The translations under genes and the position numbers were made by a program. A stretch of DNA of 64,000 nt from a virus: IMG/VR virus record IMGVR_UViG_3300038701_002052, positions 1 through 64,000 of that record. One strand, written 5' to 3'. The notes beneath the pieces are model-generated. The model was not told the DNA's origin. It made no database searches and worked only from the letters and a program-made list of their open reading frames with translations. Position 1 is the stretch's first letter. Each line of letters starts with the position of its first letter. Positions 9,240 through 19,953 of this stretch are shown piece after piece.

Positions 9240-10402
9240 TGCCTCAAGCAGCCACCAGTATCTACAACAACACGCTTCCTGACGCTCAAGGCGTGGGCGG
9301 CACAGGGTTGACGGCCGGTGGTGTGGCGGGCGCGGTCGGAGGTGTCGCGCTGAACACGGCGACGAACTTCCTTTCCGGTTACCTTCAGGACAGGGCGCTC
9401 CGGGACGCGGCGAATGCGAATGCCGCTGCCACGAACGCGCTCAACAACAACAACCTCCAGTACTTCCTGCAGTCTCGTGGTGCCACGGGTTCGGCGCTGC
9501 TTCCTGAATACGCACTGGACGCGGACGGCAACCCGGTGGAGCCGCAGTTGTTCGATGACGCCTATTCCCTGTTCCAGTCGATCACGGGAAGGTCTCCAGA
9601 GGAGTCGGACCAGCGGTTCCGGGACGCGCTGAGCGGTTATCAGGAATCCATTTCAGCAGGCACTCAGGCGGTCGGGGATCTCTTCAGTGGGGACATGCTC
9701 CGCCGTGAGCAGCAGTCCATTCTGGGGGTCAACAACCAGCGCAGGCAGGGGATCAATGCAAGCCGCAACTCGAGGCTTCAGGCACTCTCCCAGACACTCG
9801 ACGAGATCGACAAGGTCCAGGAGCAGCGTGGTTTCCGGAACTCCGCCTCAGGCAGTCGTAATCTCGCGTTCAACGCACTCCGGGACACGAACAACCAGTC
9901 CGCCACGGAACGCGCCACGGCGGACCTGACCACGGCTGCCGAGCTTCAGGCTGCCAGCCAGAATGATTTCAACCGACGTCTCCAATACATCAACGAGCCG
10001 TCTGTCCAGGCCAACCGCATCGCGGCCGGTGACAACCTCCTGCCGGCTGCCCTGATAGGGAACTTCAACCAGGCGTCCAGCGTCTTCGACAACTTCCGCA
10101 TCCCGGCCCAGTACTTCGAGGCGAGAGGGCTGCCGGAAATCGTTCCGTCGTTCGGAGTGGCGAATGAGATCGGATCCACGGGTAACGAGCTGGGTGCGTT
10201 GGTGGCCAACTACACCATCGATGGGAACACATCAAAGCTTCAGGACTATTGGACCAATGTGATCGGCGGAAACATCAACCACAACGGGGCCAGGGGGGAT
10301 AGTGGCAGAAACCGATTCCGTGACTGGGTTGAGAGCCTGACCAATTCCGGCGTCGATGCCATCAACAACTCCGACCTCAATCCGACCAACCAGACACCCT
10401 GA
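9239..10402 (+). CDS. Internal virion protein candidate, paralogue B
   Basis: 387 residues, overlapping its neighbour by one base. YFLQSRGATGSALLPEYAL near residue 80 and NFRIPAQYFEARGLPEIVP near residue 285 repeat features of the preceding protein. A Gly/Ala-rich hydrophobic stretch at residues ~20-50 could insert into membrane on ejection. Function is inferred from position only. Confidence 0.6.
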   Translation: MPQAATSIYNNTLPDAQGVGGTGLTAGGVAGAVGGVALNTATNFLSGYLQDRALRDAANANAAATNALNNNNLQYFLQSRGATGSALLPEYALDADGNPVEPQLFDDAYSLFQSITGRSPEESDQRFRDALSGYQESISAGTQAVGDLFSGDMLRREQQSILGVNNQRRQGINASRNSRLQALSQTLDEIDKVQEQRGFRNSASGSRNLAFNALRDTNNQSATERATADLTTAAELQAASQNDFNRRLQYINEPSVQANRIAAGDNLLPAALIGNFNQASSVFDNFRIPAQYFEARGLPEIVPSFGVANEIGSTGNELGALVANYTIDGNTSKLQDYWTNVIGGNINHNGARGDSGRNRFRDWVESLTNSGVDAINNSDLNPTNQTP

Positions 10403-11640
10403 TGGCCAACTCCGCATTTGACGTACTGAACAGATGGTTTGAGCAGAAGCGCGCTGACAAGCGGCAGGATCAGCTTCTGTCCGCCGAGCGTGCCTTCATC
10501 CTGCAGCGTGAGCGCGACCAGCGTGCCTACCGTGATGACTCACAGCGGGCCATGGACAAGGTCAACACCGATTACGCCAACAAGCTGTCCGGTGAGATCG
10601 AGGATCTCTACGAGGAGTTTGACCAGATCCACAACCGCGTCGGCATCGAGATAAAACGTGAGGCGATGACGCGCATCGCGAACACCTACAAGGACAGGTT
10701 CAAGGCCGCGATCGGGGCGAACGGGAACGTCATTCCCGATGCGTTCAACAAGATCCTGGAGAGCCAGGACGATGGCATTTTCCAGGAATACAACGACACC
10801 CTGATCCGGCTGGAAGAATCAGGCGGCAACAGCGAACTCGCCAACCGGCTCCGGTTCCTTCAGCGCCGCATCCAGAACCACGAATCGACCTTCCGCGACA
10901 CGGTCCGCACCATTCAGGACAAGTCTGGTCTCGAGGTTTCAGGAGGTTCGCCGCTGGCATCAACCGTCGGCTCGACCGAGATGAGCGACCGGGAGCTCGA
11001 GGAGGGGGTTGTATCGTCAGTCGGGTCAGCGGGTGGCCCATCATCAGATTCAGACGCCTTGTCTTCGGTTACTGGAGACGGCGGCGGTGAAAAGCTCTTT
11101 TCCTACGAGGGGACGCCACTGCAGGCCATTTTCCAGAACGTTGGCAAGGCGGCTTCAGGCCCAGTGGGTTACATCAAGGATCAGCTCGCCCCGATGAAGG
11201 GGGCTGTTTCTTCCGTTGTTCAGGCCGCCAACCCACTCACTGGGGTGGGGCCGCTGGGGCTTCCCGCGCCGAACCCGGTTCCTCCGCTTGTTGGTAATCC
11301 GCCCATCAGCAGGAACAACCTTGCTTCGCCTGAGACTGGGGCACCTGAGTTGTTCAATGCGACTGCCCCGATCGGCGGGGTGGAAGCGATTCAGAAATAC
11401 GCCCAACCTCAACCTTCCCCTGACGAGCTGGCCCGTGCCATGGCGGTCAGGGTTCTCGGGAGTGCGGACCCCGCTTTTCTGGACTCCCTTCAGGCGTTCG
11501 CATCCTCCCGGTATGGGCTGACCCCGGACCAGTCGGTCCAGTTGATGTTCGGGGCGGACAAGGGGGACCCTGAGGCGACACGGAAGCTCCACGAGATCCG
11601 AAGCGCCTACGGGGCGAGCCCATCACCCGTGGCCCGGTAG
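10402..11640 (+). CDS. Internal virion protein candidate
   Basis: 412 residues. The first ~190 are strongly helical and charged (coiled-coil-like: SAERAFILQRERDQRAYRD). The remainder is Pro/Gly/Ser-rich and probably flexible. It overlaps its upstream neighbour by one base and precedes the giant virion protein. No enzymatic motif is visible. Confidence 0.6.
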   Translation: MANSAFDVLNRWFEQKRADKRQDQLLSAERAFILQRERDQRAYRDDSQRAMDKVNTDYANKLSGEIEDLYEEFDQIHNRVGIEIKREAMTRIANTYKDRFKAAIGANGNVIPDAFNKILESQDDGIFQEYNDTLIRLEESGGNSELANRLRFLQRRIQNHESTFRDTVRTIQDKSGLEVSGGSPLASTVGSTEMSDRELEEGVVSSVGSAGGPSSDSDALSSVTGDGGGEKLFSYEGTPLQAIFQNVGKAASGPVGYIKDQLAPMKGAVSSVVQAANPLTGVGPLGLPAPNPVPPLVGNPPISRNNLASPETGAPELFNATAPIGGVEAIQKYAQPQPSPDELARAMAVRVLGSADPAFLDSLQAFASSRYGLTPDQSVQLMFGADKGDPEATRKLHEIRSAYGASPSPVAR

Positions 11641-11675
11641 ACCTGTCCGCAGCACGAATCTGGCAAGCAAACTGA

Positions 11676-14600
11676 ATGGCAAACTCCATTGTCAATTTAC
11701 ACCGGCAGAAATTCCCGAATGACGGCAGGTCGGACGAGGAACTGACTCTAGTCTACTCCAAGCGCCTAGGTGGCCGTGACGGGCTCCCTCAGGACTTCCT
11801 GGACGACCTGAGGTCCATCAATCGCGGGATTGACCTGGCGACGCGTCCAAGCCTCGCAGGCGAGTTCAAGGGGGCGGTGTCGAGCGGTGTGGACCGGGCA
11901 CAGGCCCAGCTCTACGACACGGTTGCCCTGGGTGCGAACAAGCTGGGGCTCGAATCGGTCCAGGCTTACGCGGACCGTGGGCGTGAGCGCAATCTGGCGG
12001 AGGCCGGTGAGAACGTCCGGTCGGTGCATTCGATCGAGGAGGTCGAGGATTTCAAGGACTTCGCCTACTGGTTTGCCGGCGTGGTCGGAGAGAACGCGCC
12101 CCAGCTCGCAGGCACGCTTGGAACCGCGGCGGCGGCGACAGGTGGTGCGGTGGTGGCAGGTGCTTCCGCTCCGGTCGTGGCAACGGCGGGCCTCATAGGT
12201 GGTGCGGCGGCGGGCTTCACCCAGACCCAGAATTTCGGCGACCTTCGTGACGAGGGGATCGACGAGGACACGGCAGGCAACACGGCGATCGCGACCGGCT
12301 TCCTGAGTTCCCTGCTCGAGGCCATCCCGGTCATGAAGGCCATCTCCCCTTACACGCGCACCCTCGGCAAGGAGCCTGTCAAGGACGTGGTGATGGAGCT
12401 GATGAAGAAGATCCCGTCCAACGCGCTCGTCGAGGGCGGGACGGAGGTCGGTCAGGAGTTCGTCACCATGGTCGGCGAGACGCTCGCCCACCGGAAGACG
12501 GACCCTGACTACGAGATCCCGGACAAGGAGTTCTCATCCCGCATCATCAATGCGGGTGTGGCTGGTGCCGCTCTCGGTGGGGCGCTGGGTCCGGTCGAGG
12601 TGGCGGGCGATGTCTATCGTGGAAGCACGGGCCGCAGGAAGGACCCGGACCCGGACCTCCCGCCTGCCGACAAGGCGACAGATGCATTCTTCGGCAATCT
12701 GGGACAGGACGAACAGGCCACCATCAAGGAGATGGCAGGGCGGTCCAATGACGGCGGGATCACCTTCGAGGAGGCGACGTGGCTGAGGGACAACCCGGAG
12801 CGCCGTGATTACCTCGTCTCTGTTGGTGGCAATCCGGACAACGTCCACCAGCCGGTCAGCAATCCGGTCTCGGAGCCACCTGCCCAGCAGCCGGTGGCCC
12901 CTGCTCCTGCTCCTGCTCAGCCAGCACCGCAACCCGTTGAAGTTGCTGCTCCACAGCCACAGCCACAGCCCGTGGTGGCTCCGGTTGTCACCCCTGCCCC
13001 TGCCCCTGCCCCCACGCGCACGGAAAGCCTTCAGCATCTCCAGCGGTTCGTGGCACCTCGTGAGGTTTCCTACACACCTCCCCAGACCAAGGCCCCATCG
13101 GACGATGTCGCCAGCACGGTGCTCAAGACGCGGGTGGACGGGCGTGTGTTTGAGACCCCGTCGGTGGTCAGGGCCATTGCGGCCAAGTTTTCAGCGAACG
13201 AGCCTTTGACTCCTGGTGAACAGGAAATCGTGGACGGCTTCAGTCCGGAGCAGAACGAGCAGTTCACCAACATGCTCATCCAGGCCGGTGCGCCCAAGGC
13301 GATCAGGACAGGACTGGATACGCGTACGCTCGAGGAGGCGGAGACGGTGAAGAAGCAGGGCGTGAAGGCGGGCGAGGATGCCGTCGAGGGGACACGTCTT
13401 CGCGGGTTCACGCCCTTCCCGCTCAAGGTTGGGTTCAAGCTCCGCAGCGGTGAGGTGGTGGAGGGACTGGACCACACGGTCCACAGTCCCGAGCTGGACG
13501 AGATCCTTTCGGACGATTCCTCCAAGCCTTCATCCGGTTCCGCACCGTCCAAGACCCACCGCTACGTCTTTTTCGAGGACACGGCACAGACGGCGGACCC
13601 GAAGTCGAAGGTGGTGGCACTGCCGGTCTATCGTCGCACACGGGGAGGCAGGCGGATCGGGCGTGTCGGTGTTCCTGCCGGGGTCCCTCACAAATCCAAC
13701 GAGAAGTCCGTGGCGATCTCCAAGCTGATGAAGGAGCGGAACGCGGACGGTTCCACCCGATTCGTGCCGCTTGCCATCCGGAATGCTCACGACGTGGTGG
13801 ACGCCCACGACCCTTCATCCGTCCAGTATTTCTCGCGATCTGACTTTGATTCCCTCGCCGACGCGGAACTCCGCGAGATCGGGGCGATCCAGCGCGGTGC
13901 CGAGGCTTCCAGGTTCCAGCAGCGAGGTTTTGACGAGTCCGGCAACGTGATCGAGGGACGCACTGTTTCCGGGCTGGACAGGGAATCGGACCTATCGTCC
14001 GACGACCCGATCACCCGCTTGCAGGCGACTGTTGAAGAAATACTTGGAGATTCCATCGGGTCTCCGGTTGACATCAGCACAGCCCGTGAGATGGTGCTTG
14101 AGTTCATGGCTTCCGGCCCCGAGGAAGCCGCCATGGTTCGGGAGCTTTACGCGGAGCTTCTCAGCACAGCCATGGAGGACCCGCTGTTCTCGGAATCGAT
14201 CAGAAACGACCCGTCCCTCGCGATAGACCAGATAGAAGCACATGCAGCAAAACTCGTCTCCAATTACTCGGAAGCAGCCGGAATGGGTTCGGCAGATGTT
14301 AAGAGACTCCTTGAGGGAGACAATGGCCATGCCTCGCCAGGAACTTCCGAAGTCCAGCCCGGAGATACACGAGATGATCCGGGATCTCTTCGTGGAGAAG
14401 GGACTCATAAGCGACTCCAGCCAGGAGTAGCATTCTCGATCCCGGTCGGTGACAGCCCGCGCATGAGCGGGGCCAGGGTCATCGATCTCTTCTCGCGCAT
14501 CCTCAGATCCGCCACGGCCAACGGGATCAACGTCCGTGTCTTCCAGCAGCGATTCGACGCACTCACGTCGGAATTCCTCTCACGGGAAGGTGGTGCTTTT

Positions 14601-17600
14601 GACAACGCCTCGAACACGATCGCGCTTGTCCTGCACGACATCCAGAACCCGAACCTTGGCAACATCCGTGTCCTGCTCCACGAGATCGCCCACCACGTCT
14701 TCCGCAACGAGCCTGCCCGCATACGTGAGGTCATGGCGGCATCGATCGACGCGTTGGGTCGCGACGCGCTGAAGATCAACCCGGAGGCCAACCGATCCAC
14801 GTCGGGGCTTGACCCAGAGGAGATCCTCGTTGAGACGGCTGCCCAGTCGATCGATCCCGCGACAGCCCGCAGCCTGGTTCAGCGGCTGCTTGATTTCCTC
14901 AAGGGCGTTTATTTGCGGGCCTCGCTTGAGATCCAGTCCTTGTTACATCGAACGGGCGTTCGTGACATCAACCCGCACTACGCCCAGGAGTACGCGGACC
15001 TCCGATTGCGCCAGCTCGCGTTCAGCGGAGATGTCCCATCGGTCTTCAAGTGGTTCATGGGCGGCGACCCGAAGCCGGAACAACGGATTGAATACCTCAC
15101 ACCGACATCAGAATCATGGATCCGGGCCAGATTCAACCCGGCAACCGGACGCATGGAGACCGTGGGAGCGATCCCGTTCACCGCGGAAGATGCTGTTTTC
15201 AACACGGAATCAGCACGCTTCTCCATTCCTTCAGAGAACGCCATATCGCCCGACCAGGGAACCGCGCAGGCCGTTCCTGAAGTGGCCGCGCTCCGCAAGG
15301 TGTCAGGAGTCCTGAAGCGGTGGTTTGAATCATTTGACGGGTCCGGAGAGAACCAGACGGCGGACGGTAAACCGCTTTCCGATTACCAGGGTTTACTGAG
15401 ATCCGTGCTGCCGAAGCGCATGCAGGACCCGGAGGTGGTGGAAGCTTCGAAGAGCGAGGCGCTGAAACGGCTTGGAAAGCAGCCGGTCGGTCCTGAGGTC
15501 CGGCTGGAGTCACTTCCGGAGTTCCCGCGCAAGAACGCCGCCAGACAGGCGTTGATCCTCCTCAACCGCATACGCAAGGCGATCACGAAAAATGTCGGTA
15601 ATCAGCGGTTCGAGGAGCAGAAGATCCGCAACCGCATGGAGCGTCGGGTTGCCCGTGAGGATCGACTGATCACCGCCCACACGGACGCGGATGAGGTTTC
15701 GTCCTACATCATCGAGGAGATCCGGAATGATTTCTCGGGGCTCAAGGCGGACGGCAAGGCGTTCCGAACGGCGACAGGCAAGATCACCAAGCTGTCCCAG
15801 ATGATCGGCAAGCTGGACGCCAGCCTTGAAGGGGACCAGGTGCCTGCGGAATACCAGAAGGCGGCACAACGTGTCCTTGATCACCTCACCAGGACCAAGA
15901 AGTCGCGCATCGAGCTGTTTGACATCATGGACTTTCTGGTGTCACAGGGCGTGGACTGGCACTCCGTCCCACTTGACGCCGCTCGCAGGCTTATCACCAC
16001 GGCTGCATCGAGCTTTCCGGAACTGAAGGCGCTGACCACCCAGGATCAGACGGCGAATGTGCTCACGACGGCGCTGGTGCATTTCCTGCAGAAGCATTCC
16101 CACGTCGAGGCGATGATGAAGCTCCGCAAGGAGGACCTCGGGAAGCAGCGTGACGAGATGATCGCCTCGCTCAAGGCGGCACTCAAGGGCCACACGGCGG
16201 AGGTGAATCGTGCTGAGAAACTCATCCGTTCACTTCCGCGTGCCGCTGTCCACGCCGACCGGATACTCCAGAAGATCAAGCAGATCCACGAGGACCAGCG
16301 GGCTGATCATGCACGTCTCCAGCAGATCCTGAATCTCCAGTCGGTCTGGGTTTCCGGGGAACCGGTCCTGGAGGAGGAGATCCAGCGCCTTGAATCCATG
16401 ATGGGGGCGGTCGGGAAGGAATTCAACGCGGTTGAGGGCGAGACCTATCCGGTCCCTGACGGCAAGGGCGGGTTCCGCATGGCGGAGTTCCACTACCCGA
16501 AGGAGAAGAAGGAGAGCGCCGCGCTGATACGCGACATGAAGGCCATGTCGGAATGGCTGGACACCATGGAGCCGGGTGACCTGCGGCGAGGTTCGGACCG
16601 CTACAACCAGGTGCTCAACGCCTACGAGAAGATCAGGGACAATTCCGTGGTCTACAAGGCGCTGATCAACCGCGATTCGTGGATCATCAGGTTTGCCGGG
16701 TCACTGGTCGACAAGCTGGACCTGATCGGCAACCCATCCGCACAGGCCGCGGCACGCAAGGTCCGTCGTTATGCGGCTTTTGTAAGCTCGGTTCACGAGA
16801 AGTTCGGACTGGTTCGGGGACGCCGGTGGGCCACCCTCGAGGCGGAGGCCATGAAGGCGGCTGGATTCCCACGCGGCGGTCTTGATGAGTTTCGCAGGAC
16901 GTGGTTCAACCGCGCCTTCCATTTCTTCGCCCGCAACAAGGAGATCCTGATCGATCACCCGGATCTTGCAGATGCCTACAGCGAGGCGTTCAAGCGTGCC
17001 CGCAGGCACTACATGGACGATCCCTCCACCCGTGCCATCGCGGCAGATGACAAGAAGTGGGCGGCGATGAGGCGCTATTGGGAATACACGGCGGAGACGT
17101 CAGACGCCGCGGTCGGGCTTTCGGAACGCAACGGCATCAAGGTGGACGACAAGGAACGCCTCGGCATGTATCGGGACGTCATCGGCGCACCGCTCTTCGA
17201 GGTCATGCGGGCACCCAGTGACCTGCTCCACAATCTGGCGGACCGGATGAAGAAGCGTTGGACGGATCACCCGCTCACAAAGGCGTACGCCGGATCACTC
17301 GTCGAGGGCGGTATTGAAACACTGGACCAGTCACTTGCACAACATCTCGGAGGTGGTGTCTGGGAGGATTTTGTCGGATCGGTCGCGGAGATGTCCGGAC
17401 GTGCCGGCTTCCATGGACCGGCCGGACCTGATGGCACACGCGACATTCTCCGCACCACGGCCGTCAAGGCGGCCTATCGCATCTCGGGTGGATCGGTTTC
17501 GAGGTTCATACAGGCGCTCCACCAGGCGGGCTCCGGCGAGTCCACGACTGAATCGGTGGAGGATTACGCGGTTGATGTCCTGTCGACGCTCAACGACTGG

Positions 17601-19916
17601 TTCCGCTCCATCCACGGCATGAGTGTGGACCGGTCGGAAAAGGACGGGTTCTCGATCACGGCAGCACAGCCGCTGATGAACGCCCGCCTCTCGGAATCCT
17701 TCCCGGAGCAGTGGGTCACCCACCGGACCTACGGTGTCCGGGACCTGAACAATCTCCTGCACACCATGGGCTACAACATCGCCTTTGGCCGCAACCTGGA
17801 GGGGATTCTTCATGACTTCAGCGTCGCGGACGCAGAGATTAAGGAGCGTGTCCTCAAACACAAGGTCGAGGTGGTGGATCGCGCTCAGGCCACCGGCAAG
17901 ACCGGAAAGGCGCTCCGTGCCGAGATGGTCCGGCTGGCAGGCGGTGAGGCGGAATTCAAGCGTGGTGAGAACGCGATCAGGGACGTGAAGCTGATCAATG
18001 AGCAGCGCCGGTCCTTCGCCGCGTTCATCAACTCGAACCATACGTCGGTCGACTGGGGGTTGGTGAATGAGGGGATCTCGGGAATGGTGGGCGCGGCGGT
18101 CCAGGGCCTCAAGACGGCTCTCGTGGACACGTCGACGGCCTTCAAGCCGATCATGGAATACGGGTTCTCCCGAACCTCCATCATGATGAGCCTTTCCATT
18201 CTGAAGGGCATCGGCGCGAACACGGCCAACTCGGCCGCGAACGCACTCCCCTTCATCGCCGCGGAGGGAGACAGGTTCCAGCGTGACCTTTCAGACATGT
18301 CCGTCGCGGCGGGATTTGTCGACGCGGACAACGACCTCTCCGTCAAGGAGACCATGGTCGGTGAGATGCACAGCGTGCCTCAGGCTCAGGACACGGGGCG
18401 TGCGTCCGCATTGAGCGAGAAGGCACGCCTTGCAATGCGCGGGGCCAGGACCGTGCTCTCGGTGGGGATCGGCAAAAGCTCCGGGGCTTCGAGGTCTGCA
18501 AAGCTGCAGGCTCCGTTCACGTTCATCTCCAAGACGATCAACCTCGCCGCCATCCAGGGGGCGTTCAAGATCTATGGCAATCTGGTGATGAAGATGGTGG
18601 AGGCATTCGAGTCCAACCCGTCCTTCGCCGCCGATCCGGACTTCGAGTTCACCGCGGAACAGCTCGGGTTCAGGAACACGTTCTTCGGGCTGCTTCGCGA
18701 CAAGGACACCTACGCCTACCTGAGCCAGAGGTTTCAGGACGAGATGGGCATGACGCTCGAGACGGCGGCTCGCGAGGCCATGCGACGCAATGCCGGCAAG
18801 TCGCTCAAGACGCTCTTCACGCCGCGTGATCTGGCCCGCATCGGCAACATCGCCATGACGGACCTGACCCAGGAGTCGTCCGCGACCACCACGCCGTCAT
18901 CCTTCCTCTCCAACCCGGCCCTCCATGCCATGCTGCCACTGCTCAACTGGGCCATCCGGCAGACGGTCTCGGTGTCCAAGTCGTTTTCAACGCCTGGTGG
19001 CGGGAGGTGGGACGCCGCAGCAATCCGCAAGGGATTCCTCGGCATGGCCTTTGGCGCGATTCCGATCGGCCTGCTCTACTCGGTGCTGGTGGACGAATTC
19101 GAGAAGGAGGTTCTCGGCAAGAAGGCCAACGTGCTCGACTTCGGAGGCAACCCGTTCTTCGCCATGGTCGACAAGCTGGCCCGTGTGGGCACGTTCGGAC
19201 TGGCCGGTGACGCGGTCAACTCGATGATCAACCTCGACACGGCACGCCCGTTCTCGATCGATTCGCGTGTGTTCGCCGTCTCCTCGTTCATGTCCATGCT
19301 CAACACGGTCGGGACCGGCATCCAGCAGGGTGCGGCCTCGTGGGAGACGGTGGGACGTCCCCTCGCCATGTCGCTTGGCGGAGCAGGCTACCTGTCCAAC
19401 TTCCAGATCATCAACAACACGTTCGGACTGGACAACGAGGAGGCCCGCGTCAACTCGCGCATCAACGTCAACAACCACCTCCGAGCAGCCGGTCGCGAGG
19501 TGGGAATGGAGGTCCGCACCTACCGCGGTGGTGGGATCACCCCGTCCAAGACCCGCGTCCATGTCAAGGCCATGCTCCTTGCCGCCATGGGAGACGACCA
19601 TAAGGCGTTCTTCGAGGCTTACAAGCGGGGTGTCGAGGCGTCCATCAAGACCGGCAAGACGCGGTCGGAGGCCGAGGAGTCGATCAAGCGGTCATTCCAG
19701 GGCTACCACCCGATGCGGTCCATCTTCCGCACCCCGCCGACGGAGCGTGACATCAGGAACGTCCTGCAGGCCATGGACGACACCGGACGTGAGGACGTGC
19801 TCGAGGCCATGAGGCTCATTGACATCTACACGAACCGGCTCGGGATCAAGACATTCACCCCGAAACGTGAACGCTCACGCACGTCGCTTTCAACATACGT
19901 CAGATCCGGTTTTTGA
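11676..19916 (+). CDS. Giant internal virion protein with zincin motif
   Basis: 2,746 residues, the largest gene here. The N-terminal ~300 residues are helical with a Gly/Ala hydrophobic stretch at ~145-185, followed by a Pro/Ala/Gln linker (~390-450). HEIAHH at residues 1002-1007 is a gluzincin-type zinc motif. The rest is mostly long helices, as in T7 gp16-like and polyvalent phage proteins that are ejected and span the envelope. Position directly before the tailspike supports that role. Whether the zincin acts on virion, cell wall or host proteins is unknown. Confidence 0.8.
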   Translation: MANSIVNLHRQKFPNDGRSDEELTLVYSKRLGGRDGLPQDFLDDLRSINRGIDLATRPSLAGEFKGAVSSGVDRAQAQLYDTVALGANKLGLESVQAYADRGRERNLAEAGENVRSVHSIEEVEDFKDFAYWFAGVVGENAPQLAGTLGTAAAATGGAVVAGASAPVVATAGLIGGAAAGFTQTQNFGDLRDEGIDEDTAGNTAIATGFLSSLLEAIPVMKAISPYTRTLGKEPVKDVVMELMKKIPSNALVEGGTEVGQEFVTMVGETLAHRKTDPDYEIPDKEFSSRIINAGVAGAALGGALGPVEVAGDVYRGSTGRRKDPDPDLPPADKATDAFFGNLGQDEQATIKEMAGRSNDGGITFEEATWLRDNPERRDYLVSVGGNPDNVHQPVSNPVSEPPAQQPVAPAPAPAQPAPQPVEVAAPQPQPQPVVAPVVTPAPAPAPTRTESLQHLQRFVAPREVSYTPPQTKAPSDDVASTVLKTRVDGRVFETPSVVRAIAAKFSANEPLTPGEQEIVDGFSPEQNEQFTNMLIQAGAPKAIRTGLDTRTLEEAETVKKQGVKAGEDAVEGTRLRGFTPFPLKVGFKLRSGEVVEGLDHTVHSPELDEILSDDSSKPSSGSAPSKTHRYVFFEDTAQTADPKSKVVALPVYRRTRGGRRIGRVGVPAGVPHKSNEKSVAISKLMKERNADGSTRFVPLAIRNAHDVVDAHDPSSVQYFSRSDFDSLADAELREIGAIQRGAEASRFQQRGFDESGNVIEGRTVSGLDRESDLSSDDPITRLQATVEEILGDSIGSPVDISTAREMVLEFMASGPEEAAMVRELYAELLSTAMEDPLFSESIRNDPSLAIDQIEAHAAKLVSNYSEAAGMGSADVKRLLEGDNGHASPGTSEVQPGDTRDDPGSLRGEGTHKRLQPGVAFSIPVGDSPRMSGARVIDLFSRILRSATANGINVRVFQQRFDALTSEFLSREGGAFDNASNTIALVLHDIQNPNLGNIRVLLHEIAHHVFRNEPARIREVMAASIDALGRDALKINPEANRSTSGLDPEEILVETAAQSIDPATARSLVQRLLDFLKGVYLRASLEIQSLLHRTGVRDINPHYAQEYADLRLRQLAFSGDVPSVFKWFMGGDPKPEQRIEYLTPTSESWIRARFNPATGRMETVGAIPFTAEDAVFNTESARFSIPSENAISPDQGTAQAVPEVAALRKVSGVLKRWFESFDGSGENQTADGKPLSDYQGLLRSVLPKRMQDPEVVEASKSEALKRLGKQPVGPEVRLESLPEFPRKNAARQALILLNRIRKAITKNVGNQRFEEQKIRNRMERRVAREDRLITAHTDADEVSSYIIEEIRNDFSGLKADGKAFRTATGKITKLSQMIGKLDASLEGDQVPAEYQKAAQRVLDHLTRTKKSRIELFDIMDFLVSQGVDWHSVPLDAARRLITTAASSFPELKALTTQDQTANVLTTALVHFLQKHSHVEAMMKLRKEDLGKQRDEMIASLKAALKGHTAEVNRAEKLIRSLPRAAVHADRILQKIKQIHEDQRADHARLQQILNLQSVWVSGEPVLEEEIQRLESMMGAVGKEFNAVEGETYPVPDGKGGFRMAEFHYPKEKKESAALIRDMKAMSEWLDTMEPGDLRRGSDRYNQVLNAYEKIRDNSVVYKALINRDSWIIRFAGSLVDKLDLIGNPSAQAAARKVRRYAAFVSSVHEKFGLVRGRRWATLEAEAMKAAGFPRGGLDEFRRTWFNRAFHFFARNKEILIDHPDLADAYSEAFKRARRHYMDDPSTRAIAADDKKWAAMRRYWEYTAETSDAAVGLSERNGIKVDDKERLGMYRDVIGAPLFEVMRAPSDLLHNLADRMKKRWTDHPLTKAYAGSLVEGGIETLDQSLAQHLGGGVWEDFVGSVAEMSGRAGFHGPAGPDGTRDILRTTAVKAAYRISGGSVSRFIQALHQAGSGESTTESVEDYAVDVLSTLNDWFRSIHGMSVDRSEKDGFSITAAQPLMNARLSESFPEQWVTHRTYGVRDLNNLLHTMGYNIAFGRNLEGILHDFSVADAEIKERVLKHKVEVVDRAQATGKTGKALRAEMVRLAGGEAEFKRGENAIRDVKLINEQRRSFAAFINSNHTSVDWGLVNEGISGMVGAAVQGLKTALVDTSTAFKPIMEYGFSRTSIMMSLSILKGIGANTANSAANALPFIAAEGDRFQRDLSDMSVAAGFVDADNDLSVKETMVGEMHSVPQAQDTGRASALSEKARLAMRGARTVLSVGIGKSSGASRSAKLQAPFTFISKTINLAAIQGAFKIYGNLVMKMVEAFESNPSFAADPDFEFTAEQLGFRNTFFGLLRDKDTYAYLSQRFQDEMGMTLETAAREAMRRNAGKSLKTLFTPRDLARIGNIAMTDLTQESSATTTPSSFLSNPALHAMLPLLNWAIRQTVSVSKSFSTPGGGRWDAAAIRKGFLGMAFGAIPIGLLYSVLVDEFEKEVLGKKANVLDFGGNPFFAMVDKLARVGTFGLAGDAVNSMINLDTARPFSIDSRVFAVSSFMSMLNTVGTGIQQGAASWETVGRPLAMSLGGAGYLSNFQIINNTFGLDNEEARVNSRINVNNHLRAAGREVGMEVRTYRGGGITPSKTRVHVKAMLLAAMGDDHKAFFEAYKRGVEASIKTGKTRSEAEESIKRSFQGYHPMRSIFRTPPTERDIRNVLQAMDDTGREDVLEAMRLIDIYTNRLGIKTFTPKRERSRTSLSTYVRSGF

Positions 19917-19924
19917 TCGACAAA

Positions 19925-19942
19925 TGTTACCCGTAACTTAGT
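19925..19942 (+). promoter_or_regulatory. CCGTARYT motif, copy 3
   Basis: TGTTACCCGTAACTTAGT, again with the GTTAC-CC-GTAAC dyad, sits in the only gap between the giant virion gene and the tailspike/cytochrome/lysis genes. Confidence 0.6.
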
Positions 19943-19953
19943 ATTTGCACAAA

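Noticed and set aside
14240-14430. Possible break in the giant virion gene
   Set aside because: Composition changes locally and other frames look better for a moment, but the main frame stays open and the protein continues on both sides.
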